A stretch of 64,000 bases of DNA from Pseudoxanthomonas sp. (GCF_027498035.1 NZ_CP114978.1:4251375-4315374); one strand, 5' to 3'. Positions 34,297 to 42,829 are shown, counted from the stretch's first letter. Program-made: numbers and translations. Notes: generated from the letters alone by a model not told the origin.

Positions 34297-35468
34297 TGCG
34301 CGCGGCTACGATGACGCGCGGCGCGGCCGCGCTGGGACTGGCGTGCGTGCTGCTGGCCGGTTGCAGCAAGCCGGCCGTCGAGGCGCCGGCTGCCTCTGCA
34401 CCGGCCGATGCCGCTGCGGCCGCCAAGGCCGACCGCGAGCCCGACGAGGCCGGCATTGATCCGACGCTGGCCACGTCCAATGTGGCGCATGTGGTGGTAG
34501 CCGAAACCTTCGTCACCGTGCCCACGCCGGAGGACAACCTGGATTCGCCGGCCAGCTGGATCACGCCGGACGGCCAGCGCTGGGTCATCGCCACCGCCAA
34601 GAAGAGCAGTGAGCTGGTGGTGTTCGACGGCGACACCGGCCAGCGCCTGCGCACCGTCGCGGGCAAGGGCAGTGCGCCGGGCCAGCTGGATCGTCCCAAT
34701 GGGATTTCCGTCGTCGGCGATCTGGTGCTGGTGGTCGAGCGCGACAACCATCGCGTGCAGGCGTTCTCGCTGCCGGATTTCAAGTCGGTGGCGGTGTTCG
34801 GCGCCGACGATCTGAAGAAGCCATACGGCCTGTGGGCGCACGAAAAAGACGGCGGCATCGAAGTCATCGTCAGCGACAACTACATGCAGGGCGCGGATGA
34901 GAAAACCGTGCCGCCGCTGGCCGACCTGGGCCAGCGCTTCCGTCGCTATGAACTCAAGCAGGCCGGCGGTCGCTGGAAGGCAACGCTGACCCAGACCTTC
35001 GGTGATACAACCGAAGCCGGCGCGATCCGCATTGCCGAATCGGTGTTCGGCGACGCCGACAACAACCGCCTGATGCTGGCTGAGGAAGACATGGCCGTCG
35101 GCACGCGTCTGCGCGAGTACCGCATGGATGGCAGCTACACCGGTCGCGACGTCGGCGCGGACCTGTACAAGGCCCAGGCCGAAGGCATCGCGCTGTTGGC
35201 CTGCGCCGATGGCAGTGGTTACTGGATCGGCACGGACCAGTTCAAGGACCGCAGCGTGTTCCAGGTGTTCGACCGCAGGACGCTGCAGCCGGTTGGTGCA
35301 TTCGCCGGCAAGGTCACGGCCAACACCGATGGGGTATGGATGGATGCCCATGGCGATGCGCGCTTCCCGCAGGGCGTGTTCTACGCATTGCACGACGACC
35401 AGGCCGTGGCGGCATTCGATTGGCGTGACATTGCCAGCGCGCTGAAGCTGCCGGAGTGCAAGCGTTGA
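34296..35468 (+). CDS. Phytase-like beta-propeller lipoprotein
   Basis: A 390-residue protein with a lipobox (LLAGC, Cys at about residue 23), so it is membrane-anchored. After an alanine-rich linker, a propeller of repeated blades begins at DNLDSPASWITPDGQRWVIA, with SSELVVFDGDTGQRLRTV, RPNGISVVGDLVLVVERDN and YKAQAEGIALLACADGSGYW. The order resembles the beta-propeller phytase fold, in which calcium-bound acidic residues hold the phosphate, but I could not confirm every ligand. Translation is coupled to the TonB receptor (TAATG), and the gene overlaps the start of the next. It could release phosphate from phytate at the cell surface; SMP-30/NHL-like propellers are the alternative. Confidence 0.75.
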   Translation: MRAATMTRGAAALGLACVLLAGCSKPAVEAPAASAPADAAAAAKADREPDEAGIDPTLATSNVAHVVVAETFVTVPTPEDNLDSPASWITPDGQRWVIATAKKSSELVVFDGDTGQRLRTVAGKGSAPGQLDRPNGISVVGDLVLVVERDNHRVQAFSLPDFKSVAVFGADDLKKPYGLWAHEKDGGIEVIVSDNYMQGADEKTVPPLADLGQRFRRYELKQAGGRWKATLTQTFGDTTEAGAIRIAESVFGDADNNRLMLAEEDMAVGTRLREYRMDGSYTGRDVGADLYKAQAEGIALLACADGSGYWIGTDQFKDRSVFQVFDRRTLQPVGAFAGKVTANTDGVWMDAHGDARFPQGVFYALHDDQAVAAFDWRDIASALKLPECKR

Positions 35469-36862
35469 TCGCTGCTGCACGGTCACGGACGACAGCTTTC
35501 ACCCTGATGCTCGCCGCCGGCCTGGCCGGCGCGGGCATCGCCTCCGCCAAGGACAAGGCTGGCAACGCGGAGCCGAATACCCAGGTTCCGATCGGCAGCA
35601 CGCACTATGCGGCGACGGGATTCCCGGACCGCATCGTGGCCTCGCCCGCGCAGGATGCCGCGACCGGCTTCGCCGTGGCCTGGCGCACCGATGCGTCGGT
35701 GTCGCAGCCCAGGCTGGAACTGGTGATCGCCGGTGATTCGCCCGATCTGGGCACGCCGCGCGTGCTGACCGCGACCACCACGCCGCTAAAGAGCGAGAAC
35801 GGTCTCTCCCACCACCATCGCGTGGATGTCGATGGGCTCAAGCCGGACACGCTGTACGCCTACCGCGTGCAGGGCACGGACACCTGGGGGCCGTGGAACC
35901 AGTTCCGCACCGCCGCCAGTGCTGACACGCCGCTGACCCTGCTGTACTTCGGCGATACGCAGAACAAGAACCTGAGCCTGGTCTCGCGCGTACTCCGCCA
36001 GGCCTGGCGCAGCACACCCGATGCGCGCCTGACCTTGTTTGCCGGTGACCTGGTCAGCGGCGGCGACGGCCAGGACGATAGCGAGTGGGCCGAGTGGTTC
36101 GAAGCGGGCAACTGGATGCTGCAGGGCACGGCCATCGCGCCGGCGCCGGGCAACCACGAATATCGCGAGGAGTTCGAAGACACGCCGCAGGAACACCGCG
36201 TGCTGGGCAACCACTGGCCGGTGACCTTCGCCCTGCCGAAGAACGGCCCGTCGGAAACCGCGCAGACCACCTACTGGTTCGACTACCAGAACGTGCGCGT
36301 GGCGGTGATCGATGGCACCTCGGCCCTCGACCTGGGAACAGGCGAGGCCCAGGCCGCATGGCTGGACAAGGTGCTGTCGGAGAACACGCGGCCCTGGTCG
36401 ATCGTGTTGATCCACCAGCCGTTCTATTCGCCGCGGGCCGAGCGCGACAACGAGAAGCTGGTCGAGCAGGTGTTGCCGGTGATCCGCAAGCACAAGGTTG
36501 ATCTGGTGCTGCAGGGCCACGACCACACCTACGGACGTCGCGGCGATGCCGACAACACCGTCACCCCGGTGTTCATCGTGTCGGTCGCCGGGCCCAAGCA
36601 GTACCGGCTGTCCGACTACGCGCGCAAGACGATGAAGCCGGTTGGCGAGGACACCCAGCTCTACCAGGTGCTGCACCTGGATGCGCAGCGGCTGACCTAT
36701 GAGTCGCGCACGGCCACCGGCCGCCTGTACGACGCGTTCGACCTGGTGCGCGATGCCAACGGCGACAAGCGCGTGGTCGAACACAACGAAGGTCGCATCG
36801 CCCCGCGCGACTGTGCACGACCGGTCTCGCCCAAGGGGCGAGAGGACCGCTGCTGGGAATGA
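35465..36862 (+). CDS. Exported purple-acid-type metallophosphatase
   Basis: A 465-residue phosphatase with a signal peptide ending near GIASAKD. An N-terminal fibronectin-like domain (about 45-150, GFAVAWRTDASVSQPRLELV) precedes the calcineurin-type catalytic domain. The metal motifs are in order: LYFGDTQNKN, FAGDLVSGGDGQ, APGNHEYREE, LIHQPFYSPR and LQGHDHTYGRR. I prefer TTG 35465, because GGAG (35453-35456) is 8 nt upstream and the codon overlaps the previous stop (TTGA); GTG 35456 is the other option. The family hydrolyses phosphomonoesters or nucleotides at the bimetal site. With the flanking phytase-like and pyrophosphatase genes, it should liberate phosphate in the periplasm. Confidence 0.88.
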   Translation: MIAAARSRTTAFTLMLAAGLAGAGIASAKDKAGNAEPNTQVPIGSTHYAATGFPDRIVASPAQDAATGFAVAWRTDASVSQPRLELVIAGDSPDLGTPRVLTATTTPLKSENGLSHHHRVDVDGLKPDTLYAYRVQGTDTWGPWNQFRTAASADTPLTLLYFGDTQNKNLSLVSRVLRQAWRSTPDARLTLFAGDLVSGGDGQDDSEWAEWFEAGNWMLQGTAIAPAPGNHEYREEFEDTPQEHRVLGNHWPVTFALPKNGPSETAQTTYWFDYQNVRVAVIDGTSALDLGTGEAQAAWLDKVLSENTRPWSIVLIHQPFYSPRAERDNEKLVEQVLPVIRKHKVDLVLQGHDHTYGRRGDADNTVTPVFIVSVAGPKQYRLSDYARKTMKPVGEDTQLYQVLHLDAQRLTYESRTATGRLYDAFDLVRDANGDKRVVEHNEGRIAPRDCARPVSPKGREDRCWE

Positions 36863-36978
36863 TGTGATGTCCATCGCCCGGGGGCTTGTCCATGAAAGGA
36901 GAGCTCCCGGATACGCCTCGCTGATCCGGGCAAGAGCGGCTTTCCAAGCGCCGACGACGTCCTGAAGGAAGAACCCTC

Positions 36979-37596
36979 ATGCGATTGAAGCTCGCTGTGT
37001 ATACCGCCCTGGTGCTGGCCTGCCTGCCGGCCCTGGCCGGCGCGGCTGATTACATCCGCAACCCGTTGCACGTGCCGCAGCCGAAGAAGGCACCGGAAGA
37101 AGCCACCGTGCTGGTGGAAATCCCGGCCGGCAGCTTCACCAAGTACGAAACCACCGAGGACGGCCTGATCTTCGTCGACCGCTTCCAGTCGATGCCGGTC
37201 GCGTACCCGGCCAACTACGGGTCGATGCCCAGCACATTGGCCGGCGATGGCGACCCGCTGGACGCGCTGGTGCTGACCCGCGAGCCGCTGCATCCGGGCG
37301 TGTTGATCAGCTTCCGGCCGATCGGCGTATTGCGCATGATCGACAAGGGCGAGCACGACGAGAAGATCATCGGCGTGCCCACCGACAAGATCGACCCGAC
37401 CTACGCCAGCATCCGCAACCTGGCCGATTTGCCGGAGATCGAGAAGCAGCGCATCGAAGCCTTCTTCCGCATCTACAAGGACCTGCCGGCCGGTCGCAAC
37501 ACGGTTGAACTCAACGGCTGGGGCGACGCGGCCGAGGCACAACAGCTGATCGGTGAAGCGATGGCACGCTTCAAGGACGCGCCGAAAAGGCAGTAG
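36979..37596 (+). CDS. ppa: Family I inorganic pyrophosphatase with a signal peptide (periplasmic)
   Basis: A 205-residue protein. The first 22 residues (MRLKLAVYTALVLACLPALA plus GA) are a Sec signal peptide, absent from the normal cytoplasmic enzyme of about 178 residues. The family I core is complete: YPANYGSMPST and the metal-binding DGDPLDALVL with Asp90, Asp92 and Asp95, then VLRMIDKGEHDEKIIGVP and the C-terminal LNGWG. It hydrolyses pyrophosphate to two phosphates. AAGGAAG lies 7-8 nt before ATG 36979. Located 116 bp after the phosphatase, it would finish extracytoplasmic phosphate release. It is unlikely to be the sole housekeeping enzyme of the cell. Confidence 0.92.
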   Translation: MRLKLAVYTALVLACLPALAGAADYIRNPLHVPQPKKAPEEATVLVEIPAGSFTKYETTEDGLIFVDRFQSMPVAYPANYGSMPSTLAGDGDPLDALVLTREPLHPGVLISFRPIGVLRMIDKGEHDEKIIGVPTDKIDPTYASIRNLADLPEIEKQRIEAFFRIYKDLPAGRNTVELNGWGDAAEAQQLIGEAMARFKDAPKRQ

Positions 37597-37601
37597 TCGG
37601 C

Positions 37602-37669
37602 GTAGGGCGGGGCTCGACCCGCCGTCGCGGTTGCCATGGATCGTGGTGGCGGGCCGAGACCCGCCCTAC
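37602..37669. repeat. Dispersed hairpin repeat, family B
   Basis: A 68-bp inverted repeat: GTAGGGCGGGGCTCGACCCGCC at the left and GGCGGGCCGAGACCCGCCCTAC at the right. It has the same general layout as family A but a different arm sequence, and sits 17 bp before a family A copy. Confidence 0.75.
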
Positions 37670-37685
37670 AGGCCTTTCGCTTTCT

Positions 37686-37778
37686 CGTAGAGCGGAGCTT
37701 GCTCCGCTGCCCTCCTCGGATCATGGGAATGCCCCAGCGGAGTCCCCAAGATGGGATTGCCACAAGCTCCGCTCTACG
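37686..37778. repeat. Dispersed hairpin repeat, family A copy 2, with 20-nt insertion
   Basis: Left arm GTAGAGCGGAGCTTGCTCCG and right arm ending AAGCTCCGCTCTAC. The right arm is interrupted at 37743-37762 by TCCCCAAGATGGGATTGCCA, which is also found at the same point in the copy at 39942. It lies between the converging pyrophosphatase and aminotransferase genes. Confidence 0.8.
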
Positions 37779-37799
37779 GGGATTCCCGTAATCCTGCGG

Positions 37800-39296
37800 T
37801 CAGGCCGCGGCGGCCTGCTGCTGGCGCGGGCCTTCGCGCAGGGCCTGGCCGACCATCGACACCAGCAGGTCCAGCTCGGCTTCATCGAGGTTGAAGTGCG
37901 GAGTGAAGCGCAGTGAGTTGGCGCCGCCGTGGATCACGTTGAGGCCGCGTTCGCGCAGCCATTCCTCGGTCGAACCGGCGCCGTAGCACTTGAACTGCGG
38001 GGCGAGTTCGCACGAGAACAGCAGGCCGGTGCCCTGCACGTTGGTGATCAGGCCGCCCAGCTCGCTTTTGAGTTTTTCCAGCTTGGCCACGGCCTGCGCG
38101 CCGCGGGTGCGGATGTTGTCGCGTACGGCCGGGGTCAGCAGGGCCAGGGTGGCGCAGGCCACGTCCAGCGCACGCGGGTTGCTGGTCATGGTGTTGCCGT
38201 AGACGCCCTTGCGGTACAGCCCGGCGGCGTGTGCGGTCACGGCCAGCACCGACAGCGGATATTGCGCGGCGTTGAGCGCCTTGGAATAGGTTTCCATGTC
38301 CGGCGCTTCCAGGCCTTCGAAGCCCGGGTAATCCACCACCGACAGCACGCCGTGGGCGCGCAGGCCGGCTTGGATCGAGTCCACCAGCAGCAGGCTGCCA
38401 TGGGCGCGGGTCAGTTCGCGGGCGATGGCGTAGAAGGCCGCCGGCAGCGAGCGGCCCGGGTCGCCTTCGCCCATCACCGGCTCCAGGAACACCGCCTCGA
38501 TGAACCAGCCGTTGGTCTCGGCATCGGCGAAGACCTGCTTGAGCGCCTCGCCGTCGTACGGCGCCACGGCGATCACCGAGGTCTCGTTGCGGTAGCTGGC
38601 CAGGTGCTGCTGGTAGACCTTGCGCGAGGAATCCGAATACAGGCCGGGCAGGTCGGTGCGGCCGTGGAAGCTGCCCTTGACCACCACGCGCTTGATGGTG
38701 CGACCGGCATAGCGCGCGCCCGGGTCGGTCATCAGTTTGGTGTTGACGTCGGCGATGCGCGCGGCCAGGCCGACGGCTTCGGACCCAGAATTCAGGCACA
38801 GGAACTTGGCGAACGGGCAGCCGCCGCGCGTATGTCCGATCTCGGCGCGCAGGGCGCGGTCGAAGCGCAGCTGCGACAGGCTGGGGGTCATGATGTTGGC
38901 CATCGCCTGCGGCCTGGCCAGCGCGTCCAGCACCGGCTGCGGGGTGTGGCCGAAGCCGATCATCCCGTAACCGCCAGCGTCGAACAGCACCGCGCCCTTC
39001 AGCGTGACCAGCCAGGGGCCACAGGCGGCCAGGGCCACGTACGGGTTGATGGCGTCATCGGCATAGAAATTCACGTAGCCGGCCTGCAGCGCACGGACCT
39101 GCTGCGCTTCGTCCAGGTCGAGCAGGTCGGCGAATTCGGCTTCCAGTCCAGCGAACTGTTCGGCCGCGGCGGCAATGGCCTGCTGCAGGTCCGGGTGGCC
39201 GGCGGCCAAGCGCGCCACGGTGGCATCGTCCAGGCCGGTGGTCTGGCGGGCACCGGCGCGGGCGCGCAGCGGGGCGAGGGGGGCGGTCACGGACAT
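37800..39296 (-). CDS. Class III (PLP-dependent) aminotransferase
   Basis: A 498-residue fold-type I aminotransferase of the acetylornithine/GABA/lysine group. Recognisable parts are FLCLNSGSEAVGLAAR (cofactor phosphate binding), VKGSFHGRT, FLEPVMGEGDPGRSLP, and the Schiff-base lysine in METYSKALNAAQYPLSVLAV; the Asp binding the pyridine nitrogen is probably in LLLVDSIQAG. The start MSVTAPLAPL at 39296 follows GGAGA about 6 nt upstream. The first 90 residues are longer than in most members. It is divergent from an Lrp-type regulator, which probably controls it. The substrate is not clear; a lysine or other omega-amino acid is plausible. Confidence 0.85.
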   Translation of the reverse strand: MSVTAPLAPLRARAGARQTTGLDDATVARLAAGHPDLQQAIAAAAEQFAGLEAEFADLLDLDEAQQVRALQAGYVNFYADDAINPYVALAACGPWLVTLKGAVLFDAGGYGMIGFGHTPQPVLDALARPQAMANIMTPSLSQLRFDRALRAEIGHTRGGCPFAKFLCLNSGSEAVGLAARIADVNTKLMTDPGARYAGRTIKRVVVKGSFHGRTDLPGLYSDSSRKVYQQHLASYRNETSVIAVAPYDGEALKQVFADAETNGWFIEAVFLEPVMGEGDPGRSLPAAFYAIARELTRAHGSLLLVDSIQAGLRAHGVLSVVDYPGFEGLEAPDMETYSKALNAAQYPLSVLAVTAHAAGLYRKGVYGNTMTSNPRALDVACATLALLTPAVRDNIRTRGAQAVAKLEKLKSELGGLITNVQGTGLLFSCELAPQFKCYGAGSTEEWLRERGLNVIHGGANSLRFTPHFNLDEAELDLLVSMVGQALREGPRQQQAAAA

Positions 39297-39471
39297 GGCG
39301 GTCTCCTTCGGAAACAACAGGCTTGGACGGGTGCGCGCGGGATGCGGCACACAGCGCATGGGCGGCCTATGCAGCAGGGCCTGGACCCATTATCGGAAAA
39401 GCGACTCGTCGTTTGGCAGGGCCAATCCGATCAATCGCATGGTAGATTTCGGCGAAACGACGAGGACTCTG

Positions 39472-39909
39472 GTGAAAATGAAGGTTTCGGCCGCGGATCA
39501 ACTGCTGTTGTCGGTGCTGCGCGAGAACGCGCGGGCCTCCATTGCCGACATCGCCCGCAAGCTGGAGCTGTCGCGGACCACCGTGCAGAGCCGGATCGAG
39601 CGGCTGGAACGCCAGGGCGTGATCAGCGGTTACACCGTGCGCCTGGCCGATGAGGTCGAACACGGCCACATCCGCGCCCACATCATGATCACCGTGCGCC
39701 CCAAGCAGATGCTGGCCGTGACCAAGGCCCTGCGGACCATGCCCGAGGTGCGGGTGCTGCATTCGGTCAGCGGTTCCTACGACCTGATCGCCATCGGCGC
39801 AGTGCCGACCGTGGGCGACATGGACGTGCTGACCGACCAGATCGGCGCCATCGACGGGGTGGAGCGCACGACGTCCTCGATCATTTTGTCGACCAAGTTC
39901 GAGCGGTGA
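39472..39909 (+). CDS. Lrp/AsnC family transcriptional regulator
   Basis: A 145-residue regulator with an N-terminal winged helix-turn-helix (LRENARASIADIARKLELSR, TTVQSRIERLERQGVISGY) and a C-terminal RAM ligand-binding domain (AHIMITVRPKQ; VLHSVSGSYDLIAIGAV). I chose GTG 39472, with GAGG 6 nt upstream; ATG 39478 and an ATG at 39439 are alternatives. Lrp proteins form dimers or octamers and respond to amino acids. The divergent class III aminotransferase shares its 175-bp upstream region, so the likely job is amino-acid-responsive control of that gene and of itself. Confidence 0.92.
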   Translation: MKMKVSAADQLLLSVLRENARASIADIARKLELSRTTVQSRIERLERQGVISGYTVRLADEVEHGHIRAHIMITVRPKQMLAVTKALRTMPEVRVLHSVSGSYDLIAIGAVPTVGDMDVLTDQIGAIDGVERTTSSIILSTKFER

Positions 39910-39941
39910 TGCGGCCCGAGGCTGGTTGAGCACAGGTGCCC

Positions 39942-40040
39942 TTGTAGAGCGGAGCTCGCTCCGCTGCCTTTTGGGCGGATTCTCGGGAAAGGCCCCGGCG
40001 GAGTCCCCAAGATGGGATTGCCACAGGCTCCGCTCTACAA
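39942..40040. repeat. Dispersed hairpin repeat, family A copy 3, with 20-nt insertion
   Basis: From TTGTAGAGCGGAGCTCGCTC to GGCTCCGCTCTACAA. The right arm is interrupted at 40004-40023 by the same 20 nt as in the copy at 37686. It lies between the Lrp-type gene and queA and ends 14 bp before the proposed queA -10 element. Confidence 0.8.
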
Positions 40041-40053
40041 AAAGGCGGGCGGC

Positions 40054-40059
40054 TACAAT
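40054..40059 (+). promoter_or_regulatory. Putative -10 element of queA
   Basis: TACAAT lies 29 nt before the queA start codon. The -35 region would fall inside the family A repeat (near CGCTCT), which is a poor match, so the promoter call rests mainly on the -10. Confidence 0.4.
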
Positions 40060-40087
40060 ACGCGGCTCCCTTTAACCCGCCGCCGCC

Positions 40088-41152
40088 TTGAAAAAGTCCG
40101 ATTTCCACTACGACCTGCCGCCGGAACTGATCGCCCAGGCGCCACTGCCCGAGCGTTCGGCCAGCCGCCTGCTGGTGGTGCCGCCCGGCGAGGCGTCGAT
40201 GGCCGACCTGCACGTGCGCGACCTGCCGGGCCAGCTGCGGGCCGGCGACCTGCTGGTGTTCAACGACACCCGGGTGATTCCGGCGCGCCTGTTCGGGCAG
40301 AAGGCGACTGGCGGCCGGGTCGAGATCCTGATCGAGCGGCTGCTGCCCGACAACCGCGCCCATGCGCAGATCGGCGCCAGCAAATCGCCCAAGCCCGGCG
40401 GCCGCATCGCGCTGGACGCGGGTGGCAGCTGCGAGGTGCTGGGGCGCGAAGGCGAGTTCTATGAACTGCGCTTCGACGTGGACGATGCGCTGGACAGCTG
40501 GCTGCTGAAAGCCGGGCGCATGCCGCTGCCGCCGTACATCACCCGCGACCCGGGCAAGGACGATGCCGAGCGCTACCAGACCGTGTTCGCGCGCGAGCTG
40601 GGTGCGGTGGCCGCGCCGACCGCCGGCCTGCATTTCGACCAGCCGCTGCTGGACACGCTGAAGGCCCAGGGCGTGCAGTTCGGCCACGTCACCCTGCATG
40701 TGGGCGCGGGCACCTTCCAGGCGATGCGCGTGGACGATGTGCGCGAGCACCGCATGCATAGCGAGTGGCTCAACGTCGGGCCGGAGCTGGTGCAGCAGAT
40801 CCGCCGCACCCGCGCCGCTGGCGGCCGGGTGGTTGCGGTGGGAACGACCGTGGTACGTGCGCTGGAAAGTGCCTGGCGTAGGACTGAGGCCATGCCCGAT
40901 GGCGAACTGCAGCCATTCGCCGGCGAGACCCGCATCTTCATCTTCCCCGGCTACCGCATCCGCAGCGTCGATGCGCTGCTGACCAATTTCCACCTGCCTG
41001 AAAGCACGCTGCTGATGCTGGTGTCGGCCTTCGCCGGCAAGGCGCGGGTGATGGACGCCTATGCGCACGCGGTGCGGCAGGGCTATCGGTTCTTTTCCTA
41101 CGGAGACGCGATGCTGCTGTTCCCGCAAGCCCATGCGGAGCCGTCCGCATGA
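40088..41152 (+). CDS. queA: S-adenosylmethionine:tRNA ribosyltransferase-isomerase QueA
   Basis: A 354-residue enzyme starting at TTG 40088 (reading KKSDFHYDLPPELIAQAPLP, the conserved N-terminus). FNDTRVIPARLFG, PLPPYI, APTAGLHF and LTNFHLPESTLLMLVSAFAG are family signatures. It adds the ribosyl moiety of SAM to preQ1-tRNA to form epoxyqueuosine in the wobble position. The next gene, tgt, overlaps by 4 nt (ATGA), the standard order in this family. Confidence 0.96.
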   Translation: MKKSDFHYDLPPELIAQAPLPERSASRLLVVPPGEASMADLHVRDLPGQLRAGDLLVFNDTRVIPARLFGQKATGGRVEILIERLLPDNRAHAQIGASKSPKPGGRIALDAGGSCEVLGREGEFYELRFDVDDALDSWLLKAGRMPLPPYITRDPGKDDAERYQTVFARELGAVAAPTAGLHFDQPLLDTLKAQGVQFGHVTLHVGAGTFQAMRVDDVREHRMHSEWLNVGPELVQQIRRTRAAGGRVVAVGTTVVRALESAWRRTEAMPDGELQPFAGETRIFIFPGYRIRSVDALLTNFHLPESTLLMLVSAFAGKARVMDAYAHAVRQGYRFFSYGDAMLLFPQAHAEPSA

Positions 41153-42291
41153 GCCGCATGACCTTTGCACTGGCCAAGACCGACGGCACTGCGCGTCGTG
41201 GCCAGCTGAGCTTCCCGCGCGGCACCATCCAGACCCCGGCGTTCATGCCGGTGGGCACGTATGGTTCGGTCAAGGGCATCCTGCCCGAGCACATCGTCGA
41301 TCTTGGTGCCGAGATCATCCTGGGCAATACCTTCCACCTGTACCTGCGTCCGGGTCTTGAGGTGATCGAAGCGCACGGCGGCCTGCATGGCTTCGCGCGC
41401 TGGAACAAGCCGATCCTCACCGACTCCGGTGGGTTCCAGGTGTTCTCGCTGGCGCATCGCCGCAAGATCACCGAAGCGGGCGTGACCTTCGCCTCGCCGA
41501 CCGACGGCGCCAAGGTGTTCCTGGGGCCGGAAGAGAGCATGAAGATCCAGAAGGTGCTCGATTCGGACATCGTGATGATCTTCGACGAATGCCCGCCGGT
41601 GAACGTGGATGGCAAGCCGGTGGACAAGCGCGTAGTCCACAAGTCGATGGAGCTGTCGCTGCGCTGGGCGCAGCGCTCGCGCGACGCGCACGATGGCCTG
41701 GGTAATGACGCGGCGCTGTTCGGCATCGTCCAGGGTGGCGTGCACACCGACCTGCGCACGCAATCGGCCGACGGCCTGCAGGCCATCGGCTTCGATGGTT
41801 ACGCCATCGGCGGGCTGGCGGTGGGCGAGACCGAGGCCGAGCGCAACGCGATGCTCGAACACCTGCACCCGCAGCTGCCGGCCGACCGTCCGCGTTACCT
41901 GATGGGCGTGGGCCGCCCGGAAGACCTGGTCGAAGGCGTGGCGCGCGGCGTGGACATGTTCGACTGCGTCATGCCGACCCGCAATGCGCGCAACGGCCAC
42001 TTCTTCACCAGCTTCGGCACCGTGCGCATCCGCAACGCCAAGTACGAGAAGGACATGGATCCGATCGAGCCGGGCTGCGGCTGCTATGCCTGCCGCAACG
42101 GCTTCACCCGCAGCTACCTGCGCCACCTGGACCGCTGCAACGAAATGCTGGCGCCGATGCTGGGGACGCTACACAACCTCTGGTACTACCAGCAGTTGAT
42201 GGCCGGGATGCGTGCGGCGATCGAGCAGGGCCGTTTCCAGGCCTTCCGCAGCGACTTCTATGCCGCCCGTGGGATGGCCGTCCCGGCGTGA
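41149..42291 (+). CDS. tgt: tRNA-guanine transglycosylase Tgt
   Basis: A 380-residue TIM-barrel enzyme that swaps guanine 34 for preQ1 in tRNAs with GUN anticodons. The active-site segments ILTDSGGFQVFSL, FGIVQGG and the nucleophile region DMFDCVMPTRNARNGH are present, as is the zinc site CGCYACRNGFTRSYLRHL. It works just before QueA in queuosine synthesis and is translationally coupled to queA. Confidence 0.97.
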   Translation: MSRMTFALAKTDGTARRGQLSFPRGTIQTPAFMPVGTYGSVKGILPEHIVDLGAEIILGNTFHLYLRPGLEVIEAHGGLHGFARWNKPILTDSGGFQVFSLAHRRKITEAGVTFASPTDGAKVFLGPEESMKIQKVLDSDIVMIFDECPPVNVDGKPVDKRVVHKSMELSLRWAQRSRDAHDGLGNDAALFGIVQGGVHTDLRTQSADGLQAIGFDGYAIGGLAVGETEAERNAMLEHLHPQLPADRPRYLMGVGRPEDLVEGVARGVDMFDCVMPTRNARNGHFFTSFGTVRIRNAKYEKDMDPIEPGCGCYACRNGFTRSYLRHLDRCNEMLAPMLGTLHNLWYYQQLMAGMRAAIEQGRFQAFRSDFYAARGMAVPA

Positions 42292-42420
42292 CCGGATTGT
42301 CACCCGGTCACCTCCGCGGAACCTTTTGCGGCGTCGTGCGGTCGGAAGGCTGCAGGATGCGGGGAGATACGGGTTTTACGGTCGATGCGACCCCCGGGCC
42401 ACGCCCATGCGACCCCGTGG

Positions 42421-42426
42421 CATAAT
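42421..42426 (+). promoter_or_regulatory. Putative -10 element of the yajC-secD-secF unit
   Basis: CATAAT lies 37 nt before the yajC start. No convincing -35 is seen 16-18 nt upstream. The 172-bp gap between tgt and yajC otherwise shows no clear terminator. Confidence 0.35.
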
Positions 42427-42463
42427 CCGCGGCTGCTTTCGGCCCACCAATGGACCCAGATAG

Positions 42464-42811
42464 ATGAATCTGCTTGATTTCCTGATCCCCGCCGCGCACG
42501 CCCAGGCTGCCGGTGCCGCGCCCGCCCAAGGTGGCGGCCTGTCCATGCTGATCTTCCCGGTCGTCCTGATCGCGGTCATGTATTTCGTGATGATCCGCCC
42601 GCAGATGAAGCGCCAGAAGGAACACAAGTCCCTGCTGGACAAGCTCTCGCGCGGCGATGAAGTCATCACCTCCGGCGGCATCGCCGGCACCGTGGCCGAG
42701 ATCGGCGACAACTTCGTCACCGTCGAGATCGCCGATGGCGTGAAGGTGCGGGTGCAGAAGGGTGCGGTCGGCAACGTGCTGCCCAAGGGCACCCTGAAGT
42801 CCGCCGTCTAA
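42464..42811 (+). CDS. yajC: Preprotein translocase subunit YajC
   Basis: A 115-residue single-pass inner-membrane protein. A short periplasmic N-terminus rich in Ala/Gly is followed by the membrane helix (LSMLIFPVVLIAVMYFVMIR) and a cytoplasmic domain (KLSRGDEVITSGGIAGTVAE). It associates with SecDF. It lies 140 bp before secD; a hairpin occupies the gap. Confidence 0.96.
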   Translation: MNLLDFLIPAAHAQAAGAAPAQGGGLSMLIFPVVLIAVMYFVMIRPQMKRQKEHKSLLDKLSRGDEVITSGGIAGTVAEIGDNFVTVEIADGVKVRVQKGAVGNVLPKGTLKSAV

Positions 42812-42829
42812 AGATTTCGCTGTATCGGA

